A stretch of DNA of 64,000 nt, taken from NCBI RefSeq assembly GCF_002906855.1, contig NZ_MINI01000038.1, positions 186,001 to 250,000 on the forward strand, given 5' to 3'. The translations under genes and the position numbers were made by a program. Below are positions 35,561-44,689 of the stretch, one piece after another. This DNA is from Pseudomonas putida (GTDB lineage Bacteria; Pseudomonadota; Gammaproteobacteria; Pseudomonadales; Pseudomonadaceae). The notes under the pieces are model-generated. The model was given only the letters and a program-made list of their open reading frames with translations, ran no database searches and was not told where the DNA came from. The stretch's first letter is position 1. Each line of letters starts with the position of its first letter.

Positions 35561-36451
35561 ATGTTCGACTACAAATTGCTCTCGGCTCTGGCGGCGGTGG
35601 CCGAACAGGGAAGTTTCGACCGCGCCGCCCAGGTTCTCGGCCTATCGCAGTCCGCCGTTTCACAGCGGATCAAGCTGCTCGAGGCGCGTACCGGGCAACC
35701 CGTCCTGATCCGTGGTACGCCGACCGTGCCGAGCGAGATCGGCCAGCGTCTGCTCCACCATGTGCAGCAGGTTCGCCTGCTCGAGCGCGACCTCCACGGC
35801 CAGCTGCCCCAGCTCGATGAGGAAACCGTCCCCGATCGGCTGCGCATCGCCCTGAGCGCGGACAGCCTATCCACCTGGTGGGCAGCCGCCGTCGGCGAAT
35901 TCTGCGTCGAGCGCGGTTTGCTCCTGGACCTGGTGGTGGTTGACCAGGAGGTGGGACTGAACCGCATGCGATCGGGAGACGTAGCCGCGTGCTTGTGCAG
36001 CAGCGAGCGCAGCGTCGCAGGGACAAAAAGCGTCCTGCTCGGGCATATGCGCTACCGGCCGATCGCAAGTCCAGCGTTCGTCGCGCGGCACTTCCCGCAA
36101 GGGTTCGACATCGCGCGTCTGGCTCGGGCGCCGGCTCTGGTTTACGGGCCAGATGACCTGCTGCAGCAGCGTTACATGGCGGAGCAGGGGATCGAGGATT
36201 ACCTCCACCACCTATGCCCGTCGTCCCAGGGCTTCGTCCAGATGGCTGAGGCGGGGATCAGCTGGGGGCTGATACCCGAGATGCAAGTGAAGGGACAGCT
36301 CGCCGCCGGCACCCTGGTCGACATCAACCCGGACGGCTGCGTCGACGTGGCCATGTATTGGCACCACTGGCGGCAGGGCGGCAAGCTGCTGGCCGACCTG
36401 ACAGCCCACCTGGTACGTCACGCCGGAGCATTGCTGCAACCCATCGCGTAG
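35561..36451 (+). CDS. argP: ArgP (IciA)-type LysR regulator
   Basis: This 296-residue LysR protein starts MFDYKLLSALAAVAEQGSFDRAAQVLGLSQ, the ArgP helix-turn-helix, and continues with QSAVSQRIKLLEARTGQPVL. The effector domain includes DQEVGLNRMRSGDVAACLCSS, where Lys/Arg sensing occurs in the family. ATG at 35561 follows AGGAAAA; the frame open to 35429 includes the terminator hairpin and is dismissed. ArgP normally controls the arginine/lysine exporter; that gene is not intact here. Confidence 0.82.
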   Translation: MFDYKLLSALAAVAEQGSFDRAAQVLGLSQSAVSQRIKLLEARTGQPVLIRGTPTVPSEIGQRLLHHVQQVRLLERDLHGQLPQLDEETVPDRLRIALSADSLSTWWAAAVGEFCVERGLLLDLVVVDQEVGLNRMRSGDVAACLCSSERSVAGTKSVLLGHMRYRPIASPAFVARHFPQGFDIARLARAPALVYGPDDLLQQRYMAEQGIEDYLHHLCPSSQGFVQMAEAGISWGLIPEMQVKGQLAAGTLVDINPDGCVDVAMYWHHWRQGGKLLADLTAHLVRHAGALLQPIA

Positions 36452-37065
36452 GGCCTCAATCGCACCCCATCGCCAGAACGAACCACAGCAGCGCCCAAGC
36501 CGCTCACTCCAGTCAGCCATCACACGCTGCTGTCACGGCGTCAGATCGTCAGGTTTTGGATGGGCGGCACAAGCGAGAAGGCCAGCCAAGCAGGTCTGTA
36601 CATGAAGAATTCTTCACGACAATCCGTGGTATCGGATGTGGCCAACAAACTCCGAAAGGGGTAAGGTGCGCGCCGTTCCGGAGGGGAGAGCACTGATTCG
36701 GTTCCTGTGATTGCTCATTTGATTTCCCCCGTTTGGTGTGTGGACCCCTCCCTCTGGAATACCAGCTTGTCGACCTCCTACCTAACGCATATTTGCCTTA
36801 GGTTCTCCACTGACAAGATGGCAGCCCTTCAAGGCGCCCTCCTGGGCGCTTTTTTTCGCCTAGTGCCCAGCAGCCATCGGCACCGGCAGTTGCAGAATGG
36901 CGAGCAGCACCAGGAGCATCACGATCCCCAGCGCAGGTCCCACAGGGCCGTCCAGAATCCGGCGCAGATCGGTCGTAGGAGAGAGAAAAGGCGGATTTCA
37001 TTTATGGGGCCTCGGTGATGTCGGGAATTCTCCGGAGGTGTGAAGATTGCGTCGTCACGACCGAA
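36452..37065. other. Non-coding stretch with terminator and possible relic
   Basis: About 610 bases without a full gene. A good intrinsic terminator on the plus strand is at 36831-36857 (GGCGCCC/GGGCGC then T7). On the minus strand 36860-36997 encodes a short hydrophobic tail without start codon (PALGIVMLLVLLAILQL), possibly a relic of a membrane protein. An 11-bp repeat CCTAACGCATA at 36781-36791 recurs at 37915-37925. Confidence 0.45.
36831..36857 (+). terminator. Intrinsic terminator
   Basis: AAGGCGCCC-tcct-GGGCGC followed by seven T. It lies 380 bp after argP and may end its transcript. Confidence 0.75.
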
Positions 37066-37110
37066 ATGGTCTATGATCCGCGCGTTTTTTTGCTTAACAA
37101 GGGTATAGAA

Positions 37111-37914
37111 GTGAGCAAGATCAAGCTGTACTGGTGTCGCGGAAGCGGGCGTAAAAACCCGAATCAACAGAATTTCGGCGATTACCTGTCGGCAGAGGTG
37201 GTGGAGTTCGCCTCAGGGAAGAAAATTGTGTGGGCCCCGGTAAAATCGGCCGACATGATCGCTATCGGAAGCGTCCTCGGACGCGAGAGCAAAGCCAAAT
37301 TCCTCTGTTTCCCGCGCAAGCTACACATCTGGGGCACAGGCACCGGTGTGGCCGAAGAACGGTTCTCCGGTCGGCACCATTACCACGCTGTCCGTGGCCA
37401 GCTCTGCGCTGATCGCATTCACGACACGCGCGTCCCGCCCGTATTGGGCGACCCAGGCCTCCTGTCGCCGGCAATCGTCAAGAAACCGAGCCGCAAGAGC
37501 GCCCGCATCGGGATCATCCCGCACATCCACGACCGGACGTCCCCGGTGATCCAGGATCTGCGTCGACGCCTATCAGGATCGCGGGTCATTGACGTCTTCT
37601 CGCCGGTGAAGCAGGTGCTGGCTGAGATTGCATCTTGCGACTTCATTTTGTCGACCAGCCTCCATGGTCTGATCGTCGCGGACTCCTACGGGGTGCCGAA
37701 CAAGTGGATGGTCATGGAGCGCAACCCGCACTGGGAATTCAAGTTTCAAGACTACTACTCGTCGTTTGGCATAGCGGGTACAGAGCCAGTGACACCGAAG
37801 CAGATCCTCAAGAACGCGAGCTGGACCATCGAAGGCAGTATCGGCAATTACCACCGACCAGGACTGGAAGCGATGCAGGAAAACCTGCTGCACGTTTTCC
37901 CGAAAAGCCTTTAG
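37111..37914 (+). CDS. Polysaccharide pyruvyl-transferase family protein
   Basis: Typical stretches: KIKLYWCRGSGRKNPNQQNFGDYLS at the start and FILSTSLHGLIVADSYGVPNKWM near the end (the S-LHG-I-A-x-x-G signature). GTG at 37111 (267 residues) is preferred because it begins at the conserved KIKLYW and has AAGGG upstream; the open frame allows ATG at 37066 or 37015. Such enzymes add pyruvyl ketals to exopolysaccharides or cell-surface sugars. It stands alone, flanked by the 11-bp repeat CCTAACGCATA, which hints at a transferred module. Confidence 0.75.
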   Translation: MSKIKLYWCRGSGRKNPNQQNFGDYLSAEVVEFASGKKIVWAPVKSADMIAIGSVLGRESKAKFLCFPRKLHIWGTGTGVAEERFSGRHHYHAVRGQLCADRIHDTRVPPVLGDPGLLSPAIVKKPSRKSARIGIIPHIHDRTSPVIQDLRRRLSGSRVIDVFSPVKQVLAEIASCDFILSTSLHGLIVADSYGVPNKWMVMERNPHWEFKFQDYYSSFGIAGTEPVTPKQILKNASWTIEGSIGNYHRPGLEAMQENLLHVFPKSL

Positions 37915-38003
37915 CCTAACGCATAGATGATCTAAGCGTTGACTCAAATTCTGGGCGTCTGTAGGGTTGCGCCACAGTTGCTTAACACATACATGAGATA
38001 ACC

Positions 38004-38135
38004 ATGAAAAAGATCGCTATTGCCGGCCTCGTTGCCTTTCTGTCCGTTGCCTCGTTCACTGCTTCGGCCTGCCCGCGCGGTACCCATCCGCATGGCGGCA
38101 CCGGTTCGCACCACAACGGCGGCTGGTGCTCGTAA
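38004..38135 (+). CDS. 43-residue secreted Cys/His/Gly peptide
   Basis: A short gene: ATG at 38004, stop TAA at 38133-38135. The precursor has a signal peptide (MKKIAIAGLVAFLSVASFTA) and a mature part ACPRGTHPHGGTGSHHNGG ending WCS, with two Cys and four His residues that could form a disulfide or bind metal. An intrinsic terminator follows 20 bp downstream, which supports it as a real transcription unit. No family is known to me. Confidence 0.65.
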   Translation: MKKIAIAGLVAFLSVASFTASACPRGTHPHGGTGSHHNGGWCS

Positions 38136-38155
38136 GTAGCCCAGGCGGTACCAGG

Positions 38156-38183
38156 AACCCCGGCCCACGTAGCCGGGGTTTTT
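38156..38183 (+). terminator. Intrinsic terminator after the small peptide gene
   Basis: AACCCCGGC and GCCGGGGTT form a perfect 9-bp stem with a 7-nt loop, followed by a T5 run (38179-38183). Confidence 0.85.
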
Positions 38184-38585
38184 CATAAGGGATACCGGTC
38201 TACGGAATACTCCAGCAGCAGGAGAGATGTCGAGGAGTTGTACCGGATAGTGGTGGAAGGCCCTAGAGGGACGAAACGGAAGGACCTCTATTGTCCTCTA
38301 GAAGTGCCGGCTGCGCGCACATCCGAAAAAACGCGGAGCGTTTGAGGGCATCAAGCTTTAGATAAAAAGCAGATCGCCGAGCTATCGAGAAAAGACATAA
38401 AAATCAGTTATTTATGGTCATTTACGGACTTTATTGTCTGTATGTTTGACTCGATACCTAGGAGTCGCAGGCTAAGACAGGTTGGCGAGAATGTCAGAAA
38501 GGTCCACAGCCTGCGTTCCGTAAGGCACTGAAAATACAGTCTTTATTGAGGAAAACTAAACGTTGGCTTTAGAAAATTAAAACTG
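38184..38585. other. AT-rich gap with two CTTTATTG motifs
   Basis: About 400 bases with no gene. It is AT-rich from 38380 on. CTTTATTGTC at 38429-38438 is the exact reverse complement of the Tn7 TnsB core GACAATAAAG, and CTTTATTG recurs at 38541. No terminal TGT or further repeats are evident. Confidence 0.4.
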
Positions 38586-38625
38586 TCGCAGGAGCCGGTG
38601 AGGTTCACCTCATCGCCTCCTGCGA
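38586..38625 (-). terminator. Two-part hairpin downstream of the CigR-family gene
   Basis: TCGCAGGAG/CTCCTGCGA encloses a second stem TGAGGT/ACCTCA. On the minus strand a T-rich tail follows, 60 bp after the stop at 38684. Confidence 0.6.
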
Positions 38626-38683
38626 TGCTCCCGGCCCTTCGCTGGCTCTAAACTCCTTCACCCTTCCTGCACCCTGGGGAACT

Positions 38684-39109
38684 TCAATCCAGCACGTTGT
38701 GCAGTACCTCATAGATTACACCCGAGGCAATAGCTACAAGCAGTAGGTCAGCTCCGGCTTGTTGCCACTCATAGCCATCGTAATGAGGAAGTCGATTGAT
38801 CAGCCTGCTGTCCAGTTTTTTGGCAATTCCGGGCGGGAGAGGTTTGCCGCGTGCCAGATTCTTCTGGATCCCTGGAGGTAGAGAGGAGGCTGGACTCCAG
38901 TAATCGCGGTTGTCGTTGAGGATGACCCGCACCCCGCCCAAATCGACAGAAGGTCCACTCTGCCAGCCGTTAGCACTGCCTTGATGCCTTTGGTTGTCGT
39001 GCTGATTTCCCTTGTCGTGACCTTTCCCTTTTCCGGGATCTGCCAACAACATCGGGCTCAAACCCATTACCAGCGACAGCACTACGGCAAAATTCAATTT
39101 CTTACCCAC
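38684..39109 (-). CDS. CigR/RcnB-like periplasmic protein
   Basis: This 141-residue precursor has a signal peptide (LNFAVVLSLVMGLSPMLLA). A Gly/Lys/His/Gln-rich segment follows, then the block LPPGIQKNLARGKPLPPGIAKKLD, typical of CigR-family (RcnB-like) proteins. The end is hydrophobic (ADLLLVAIASGVIYEVLHNVLD). The function of the family in Pseudomonas is not established. It is followed by a hairpin at 38586-38625. Confidence 0.7.
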   Translation of the reverse strand: MGKKLNFAVVLSLVMGLSPMLLADPGKGKGHDKGNQHDNQRHQGSANGWQSGPSVDLGGVRVILNDNRDYWSPASSLPPGIQKNLARGKPLPPGIAKKLDSRLINRLPHYDGYEWQQAGADLLLVAIASGVIYEVLHNVLD

Positions 39110-39274
39110 GTGAACAGTCCTTGGTCATTTATCTAACCAGAGCGTAGTCAACCTGTTATCGAAGGCAATGCTCTTAACGGGGGCAGCATTCTGTCGGAAT
39201 GCGAGAACCTCACCGCGCTCTCTTGGTCAAAGAGTCACATTAGCTTCCCCCACGCCTCTGGATGCGAATAAAAA

Positions 39275-39697
39275 ATGAGAAAACCCCTTCTTGCTGCCTT
39301 TGCTTGTGCATTGGTACTCGGGTTGACGGCATTCGTGCCCGCTGACCTATCCCCGATGGGTTCTGCCTACGCCAAAGGTGGCGGCGGTGGCGGTGGCAAC
39401 GGCGGCGGACATGGGGGTGGTCATGCAGGTGGTATGGGAGGGCACAACGGAAATGGAATGAGCGCTGGAAGCGATCACGAAGGCAAGGCAACACGCGATC
39501 ATGGAGCAAGCGGCAACCATTACGGGAGCTCGCGCAACAGTGATAAAGGTCACGGAACCACCACCTCGGGTGTCGCCCACTCCAAAGATACTCGCGGCTT
39601 GGCCAAATCCACAGCCATCTCTCGAACCACTCCAGGCGAGCACAATTCCAGAGGTCTAAGCAACGCCACGGTATCTTCTTCAAAGAACGATCGGTGA
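39275..39697 (+). CDS. Secreted Gly/His-rich protein of unknown function
   Basis: This 140-residue precursor has a signal peptide (LLAAFACALVLGLTAF), then a Gly/His-rich tract (KGGGGGGGNGGGHGGGHAGG) and a polar Ser/Thr/Asn/His-rich remainder. The composition suggests a disordered, possibly metal-binding exported protein. A clear terminator follows at 39736. No family recognised. Confidence 0.6.
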   Translation: MRKPLLAAFACALVLGLTAFVPADLSPMGSAYAKGGGGGGGNGGGHGGGHAGGMGGHNGNGMSAGSDHEGKATRDHGASGNHYGSSRNSDKGHGTTTSGVAHSKDTRGLAKSTAISRTTPGEHNSRGLSNATVSSSKNDR

Positions 39698-39735
39698 TTT
39701 GACAGATTCGATTGAGTGTCGCCCTTAGCGTTAAG

Positions 39736-39761
39736 AAGCCCAGCCTCTGCTGGGCTTTTTT
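39736..39761 (+). terminator. Intrinsic terminator
   Basis: AAGCCCAGC-ctct-GCTGGGCTT with a T6 end, about 40 bp after the Gly/His-rich gene. Confidence 0.85.
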
Positions 39762-40035
39762 GCATTGATACTTCTGGGCCGATGCTTGAAACCGCATAGC
39801 AGCAGTTAGCCGCAAACAGCCTGCTTGAAAAAACAGATCTGCATCTTGGCTACGTTGAAGACCTGGCGGCCGATGGATTCAGCGCCGTTGCGCACAATTT
39901 TCCCTGCCGCCCGCGCCCGATTGATCTCATCGGCGCATCAATTAATGAAAAATGAACGATTATCTCCAGCGCCTTTTTCGACGATCATTCCAGAAATAAG
40001 CACTTACAATTATTAAGAAACGCTGGAGATCCACC

Positions 40036-41334
40036 ATGAGTCTGCCGTCACGCTCGGTGCCCGAGGGCAAGTCCAAGGCCGGTATGGTCTTCCGGGTTAC
40101 GTCCGGAAACTTCCTCGAACAGTTCGACTTTTTCCTGTTCGGCTTCTATGCCACGCACATCGCGGCGGCCTTCTTCCCCGCGTCCAATGAATTCGCCTCG
40201 CTGATGATGACCTTCGCCGTGTTCGGCGCCGGCTTCCTCATGCGCCCGCTGGGTGCGGTGATCCTGGGGGCGTACATTGATGACGTGGGCCGACGCAAAG
40301 GGCTGATCGTCACCTTGGCAATCATGGCCAGCGGGACCTTGCTGATCGTGCTGGTGCCCGGCTACGCCAGCATCGGGCTATTGGCCCCGGCTCTGGTGCT
40401 GATCGGGCGCTTGCTGCAAGGGTTCTCGGCGGGTGCTGAACTGGGCGGTGTTTCGGTGTACCTGGCCGAAATGGCAACGCCTGGGCACAAGGGCTTCTAC
40501 GCCAGCTGGCAGTCCGCCAGCCAGCAGGTGGCAATTGTCGTCGCTGCGGCGCTGGGCTTTGCGCTCAACGAATGGCTGTCTGCCGCCGAGATCGCCCAGT
40601 GGGGCTGGCGCGTGCCGTTTGCTGTGGGCTGCATGATCATCCCGGTGATCTTCCTGCTGCGTCGCAGCTTGCAGGAAACCGAGGAGTTCGCCGCACGCGA
40701 GCATCGCCCTACCATGAAGCAGGTGCTGGCGACGCTGGCCGCCAATTCCGGCATGGTGCTGTTCGGCATGCTGATGGTCGCCATGACCACCACCGCCTTC
40801 TACATGATTACGGTGTACGCGCCGACCTTCGGCAAGACAGTTTTGCAACTGAGTACCGGTGACGCGCTGCTGGTGACCTTGCTGACGGCGGTGTCGAACT
40901 TCATCTGGTTGCCCATCGGCGGTGCGCTCAGCGATCGCTTGGGGCGCAAGCCGCTGCTGCTGGCCATGTCGCTGATGACGATGATCACCGCCTACCTGGC
41001 ACTGACCTATCTGGCCCAGGCGCCGAGCTTTGGCCACATGCTCGAAGTGCTGCTGTGGTTCTCCTTCCTGTACGGCATGTACAACGGTGCGATGATCCCG
41101 GCGCTGACCGAAATCATGCCGGTGGAAGTGCGGGTGGCAGGTTTTTCGCTGGCTTATAGCCTGGCGACTGCACTGTTCGGCGGTTTCACGCCGGCAATCT
41201 CGACCTGGATGATCCATGTCACCAATGACAAGGCGGCACCCGCCTACTGGATGATGTTTGCCGCGCTCTGTGCATTCGTCGCCACCTGGATGCTGTACCG
41301 TCGCCTGGCCAACCGCGCTCCGGTGGCTGTATGA
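40036..41334 (+). CDS. MFS citrate/tricarboxylate:H+ symporter-like carrier
   Basis: This 432-residue protein has 12 membrane segments and typical metabolite:H+ symporter motifs: [21 protein letters not shown] at the start, [17 protein letters not shown] and [23 protein letters not shown]. The last is diagnostic of the family with citrate and tricarballylate carriers. Its stop overlaps the next gene (ATGA), so carrier and binding protein are coupled. Substrate is inferred. Confidence 0.8.
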   Translation: MSLPSRSVPEGKSKAGMVFRVTSGNFLEQFDFFLFGFYATHIAAAFFPASNEFASLMMTFAVFGAGFLMRPLGAVILGAYIDDVGRRKGLIVTLAIMASGTLLIVLVPGYASIGLLAPALVLIGRLLQGFSAGAELGGVSVYLAEMATPGHKGFYASWQSASQQVAIVVAAALGFALNEWLSAAEIAQWGWRVPFAVGCMIIPVIFLLRRSLQETEEFAAREHRPTMKQVLATLAANSGMVLFGMLMVAMTTTAFYMITVYAPTFGKTVLQLSTGDALLVTLLTAVSNFIWLPIGGALSDRLGRKPLLLAMSLMTMITAYLALTYLAQAPSFGHMLEVLLWFSFLYGMYNGAMIPALTEIMPVEVRVAGFSLAYSLATALFGGFTPAISTWMIHVTNDKAAPAYWMMFAALCAFVATWMLYRRLANRAPVAV

Positions 41335-42101
41335 GGACCTCGATGAAAGCGTTACTGGCTGTTGCTCTCCTGGCTGGCTGCAGCCTTGCCCAGGCTGCCG
41401 AACTGACCGTGATGACCTCGGGCGGCTTCACCGCCGCCTACAAGCAACTGGGGCCCAAGTATGCCGCGCAGAGCGGCGATACACTGGTCACTGTGCTCGG
41501 GCCCTCGATGGGCAAGGCCCCCGAGGCGATCCCCAATCGCCTCGCTCGTGGCGAGCACGCCGATGTGGTGATCATGGTTGGCTATGCGCTGGATGAGCTG
41601 ATCCGCCAGGGCAAGGTCGACCCGGCTTCACGGGTCGAGCTGGCGGACTCGCGCATCGGCATGGTGGTCAAGCAGGGCCAGGCCAAGCCTGATATCGCCA
41701 CTCCCGACCAGCTTAAGCAGACACTGCTGGCGGCCAAATCGGTGGCCTACTCGGACAGCGCCAGTGGCGTGTATATCGAGAAGGAGCTGTACAAGAAGCT
41801 GGGTATCGAGGACCGCCTGGTCGGCAAGAGCACCATGGTCGAGCGCATACCGGTGGCCTCGCAGGTGGCTCAGGGCACCTATGAGCTGGGTTTCCAGCAG
41901 GTTGCCGAGTTGCTGCCCGTGCCGGGTGTGACCTTCGTTGGCAAGATTCCGGAAAGCCTGCAGTCGGTGACCCGCTTCGCCGCCGCTATTCCAAAAGGCG
42001 CCGAGCACCCAGCCGAGGCGAAACAGCTTCTGCAATACCTGGCTTCACCTGCCGTGCAGCCTGACGTACGTGCCACCGGCCTGGATTCAGTCGCCCGGTA
42101 A
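41331..42101 (+). CDS. ModA-like periplasmic substrate-binding protein
   Basis: This 256-residue precursor (or 252 from ATG 41343) has a signal peptide ([16 protein letters not shown]) and a type II binding-protein fold: [36 protein letters not shown] block and [18 protein letters not shown]. It resembles molybdate-binding ModA but no ABC permease genes accompany it. Its coupling to an MFS carrier is unusual. The start at 41331 overlaps the carrier stop. Confidence 0.75.
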   Translation: MRTSMKALLAVALLAGCSLAQAAELTVMTSGGFTAAYKQLGPKYAAQSGDTLVTVLGPSMGKAPEAIPNRLARGEHADVVIMVGYALDELIRQGKVDPASRVELADSRIGMVVKQGQAKPDIATPDQLKQTLLAAKSVAYSDSASGVYIEKELYKKLGIEDRLVGKSTMVERIPVASQVAQGTYELGFQQVAELLPVPGVTFVGKIPESLQSVTRFAAAIPKGAEHPAEAKQLLQYLASPAVQPDVRATGLDSVAR

Positions 42102-42995
42102 TACGCCGGGCAGTTCCCGAATCAGCCTTACCATCTCGAGTGCCGCAGGCGTCAGCGTACGGCCGCGGCGCTTGAGCAGGCCCATCTTGCGGCTGACCTC
42201 GGGTTCGACCAGTGCAACGCTGGCGAGGATCGGATGCGGCGTTATCGGCAGCGCGATCGATGGCACCGCCGCAATACCCAGGCCTGCTTCGATCAGGCCG
42301 AGCAGGGTGGTCACATGCCTGGCTTCGCACACACTCTCTTTGCTGACCTGCATCCCGGCCAGCGCCCGATCCAGTACCAGACGGTTGCCTGACGATTTAC
42401 CCAGGGTGATGTAGTCGTGTTCGTAGGCTTGTGCCCAAGTCACCTTCTCCAGCTTGGCCAGCGGGTGGTCCTGCCGGCAGGCGATGACATAACGCTCTTC
42501 GAGCAGGACACTGAACTCGATCTCCGGGGCAAGGTTGCCGGTGAAGCTCAGGCCGAAGTCCGCTTCGCCGGAGGCCACGGCGGCGCTGACTTCGTTGGCA
42601 GCGGCGTCGTACAGGTTGATACGCACTTTCGGGTATTGCGCATGGAAGGCGCGAATAGCATGGGGCATGAAGTAGTAGGCCGCCGACGGCACACAGGCAA
42701 TGGTCATGGTGCCGGTGCGCAGCGAGCCACCATCACCGACGCTGAGCAGCGCCAGATCCAAGTCGTCCAGCAGGCGTTCGACCTGGGGCAGGAAGGCGCG
42801 CCCGACATTGGTCAGCGACACCTTGCGCGTGGTGCGTTCGAGCAGCTTCACGCCCAACGCCGACTCGAGTTTTTCGATACGCCGGCTCAACGCCGACTGG
42901 GTGATGAGAATGGTATCGGCGGCGCGGCGAAAGCTGCCTTGTTCGACCACGGCACGAAAGGCCTGCAGGTCGTTCAGATCGAAATTGATGCTCAC
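42087..42995 (-). CDS. LysR-family regulator
   Basis: This 302-residue protein has a canonical N-terminal helix-turn-helix (DLQAFRAVVEQGSFRRAADTI, then SQSALSRRIEKLE-like) and a C-terminal effector-binding domain. It is convergent with the binding-protein gene, overlapping it by 15 bp, and is the likely controller of the carrier pair. The effector is unknown. Confidence 0.85.
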   Translation of the reverse strand: MSINFDLNDLQAFRAVVEQGSFRRAADTILITQSALSRRIEKLESALGVKLLERTTRKVSLTNVGRAFLPQVERLLDDLDLALLSVGDGGSLRTGTMTIACVPSAAYYFMPHAIRAFHAQYPKVRINLYDAAANEVSAAVASGEADFGLSFTGNLAPEIEFSVLLEERYVIACRQDHPLAKLEKVTWAQAYEHDYITLGKSSGNRLVLDRALAGMQVSKESVCEARHVTTLLGLIEAGLGIAAVPSIALPITPHPILASVALVEPEVSRKMGLLKRRGRTLTPAALEMVRLIRELPGVLPGD

Positions 42996-43069
42996 CCGGT
43001 GGGGCCCCGCTGGTTTGATCGAAAGCGTGCATCAATGGTATTTCGAAAAAACCGGCGGAGCCAGCTGGG

Positions 43070-44470
43070 TCAGATCTGCATCGCCATGCCGTGCACATTC
43101 ATCGCGGCTTGGCGCAGGGCTTCGGAGCGGGTCGGGTGCGGGTGGCAGATCAGGGCGATGTCTTCAGCCGAGGCGGCGAACTCCATGGCCACGCAGAACT
43201 CGCCAATCATCTCGCTGACGCTCGGGCCGACCAGATGCACGCCGAGCACCTCATCGGTGTTGGCGTCGGCGATGACCTTGGCGAAGCCTTCGGTCTCATG
43301 GTTGATCTTGGCGCGGCTGTTGGCGGTGAAGGGGAACTTGCCGACCTTGTAGGCGCGGCCTTCGGCCTTCAGTTGCTCTTCGGTCTTGCCGACTGTGGCC
43401 AGTTCCGGACGGGTGTAGATCACGCCTGGGATCAGGTTGTAGTTCACTTCATGCGGCTTGCCGGCGATGCGCTCGATGCAGGCGACCGCTTCGTCTTCAG
43501 CTTTGTGCGCCAGCATCGGGCCAGAGGTGACATCGCCGATCACCCACACGCCTGGAACCGAAGTGCGGTGGTGCTCGTTGCTCAGCATGCCGCGCTTGTC
43601 GGTTTCCAGCCCTACGCTCTCAAGGTTCAGGCCCTTGGTATAAGGACGACGGCCGATCGCGACCAGCACGTAGTCGGCCTGCAGGGTTTCGGCGGCACCA
43701 CCAGCTGCCGGCTCCAGGGTCAGGCTGACACCGTCGGCTTCAGTCTTCGCCTGGGTGACCTTGCTACCGAGCTTGAAGGCCATGCCTTGCTTGGCCAGGG
43801 CTTTCTGCAGGGTCTTGGCGGTTTCTTCATCGGTGCCCGGGCAGATGCGGTCGAGGTACTCGATGACGGTGACCTGTGCACCCAGGCGGCGCCATACCGA
43901 GCCCAGTTCCAGGCCGATGACGCCGGCGCCGATCACCACCAGGTGCTTGGGTACCTGCGGCAGGGCCAGGGCGCCGGTGGAGTCGATGATGCGCTGGTTG
44001 TCGATGGTCACGCCGGGCAGGGTAGTGGGCTCGGAGCCTGTGGCGATGACGATGTCCTTGGCCTGCAGTGCGGTCTCGCTGCCATCTTCGGCCTTGACGA
44101 TGACCTTGCCAACGCGATCCAGGCGGCCCCAGCCTTTGATCCAGTCGACCTTGTTCTTGCGGAACAGGTACTCGATGCCCTTGGTCAGGCCAGTCACGCT
44201 CTCGTCCTTCTGTTTCATCATCTGGGCGAGGTTGAGCGTCGGCTTCACTTCGATGCCAAGGTGAGCGAACTCGTCGCCGCTGGCCGCTTCGTAAAGCTCG
44301 GAGGCGTGCAGCAACGCTTTCGACGGCATGCAACCGACGTTGAGGCAGGTGCCACCGAGGGTCGAACGGCCTTCCACGCAAGCGACGCTCAGGCCCAGTT
44401 GGCCGGCGCGGATCGCTGCGTTGTAGCCGCCAGGGCCGCCGCCGATGATCACCACGTCATAGGATTTCAT
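43070..44470 (-). CDS. lpd: Dihydrolipoyl dehydrogenase
   Basis: This 466-residue flavoenzyme has an FAD motif (VVIIGGGPGGYNAAIRAGQLG), the redox-active disulfide GGTCLNVGCMPSKALL, an NAD motif (VVIGAGVIGLELGSVWRRLG) and the catalytic His-Glu in HPHPTRSEALRQA. It re-oxidises lipoamide in 2-oxoacid dehydrogenase complexes. No E1/E2 genes adjoin, so it is a stand-alone copy (Lpd3-like). ATG at 44470 is the conserved MKSYDVV start; upstream codons are dismissed. A palindrome at 44531 may control it. Confidence 0.92.
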   Translation of the reverse strand: MKSYDVVIIGGGPGGYNAAIRAGQLGLSVACVEGRSTLGGTCLNVGCMPSKALLHASELYEAASGDEFAHLGIEVKPTLNLAQMMKQKDESVTGLTKGIEYLFRKNKVDWIKGWGRLDRVGKVIVKAEDGSETALQAKDIVIATGSEPTTLPGVTIDNQRIIDSTGALALPQVPKHLVVIGAGVIGLELGSVWRRLGAQVTVIEYLDRICPGTDEETAKTLQKALAKQGMAFKLGSKVTQAKTEADGVSLTLEPAAGGAAETLQADYVLVAIGRRPYTKGLNLESVGLETDKRGMLSNEHHRTSVPGVWVIGDVTSGPMLAHKAEDEAVACIERIAGKPHEVNYNLIPGVIYTRPELATVGKTEEQLKAEGRAYKVGKFPFTANSRAKINHETEGFAKVIADANTDEVLGVHLVGPSVSEMIGEFCVAMEFAASAEDIALICHPHPTRSEALRQAAMNVHGMAMQI

Positions 44471-44530
44471 GGGTTTTGTACTCCAGATGAGGAAGCGCGA
44501 GAGGGGCATAAGGTTAAGCTGAGAAGGGTA

Positions 44531-44544
44531 GATTGTATACAATC
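44531..44544. promoter_or_regulatory. Perfect palindrome GATTGTATACAATC between lpd and cfa
   Basis: A 14-bp perfect palindrome, of the TTGTATACAA type bound by GntR/FadR-family regulators, 61 bp before lpd and about 145 bp before cfa. No GntR gene is in view. Confidence 0.55.
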
Positions 44545-44689
44545 CGTTGCTTTCATCAGATCAGTTGGTTCTAGACCTTGGTCGCGTTTAGGTCTGATCT
44601 TGAGGAAACCTCCCACGAATGAACTACTCTGTTCCGGCGACGTTCGAAATATCAGGCGTCGTGGCCTTATAGGGATAGGAGGAGTGTTC

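Noticed and set aside
39825..40016. 63-codon frame before the MFS carrier
   Set aside because: No family, no clear ribosome site; likely the promoter region of the carrier.
43091..44689. Long plus-strand open frame joined upstream of cfa
   Set aside because: It is the antisense of lpd; cfa has its own AGGAGG and ATG at 44690 where family similarity begins.
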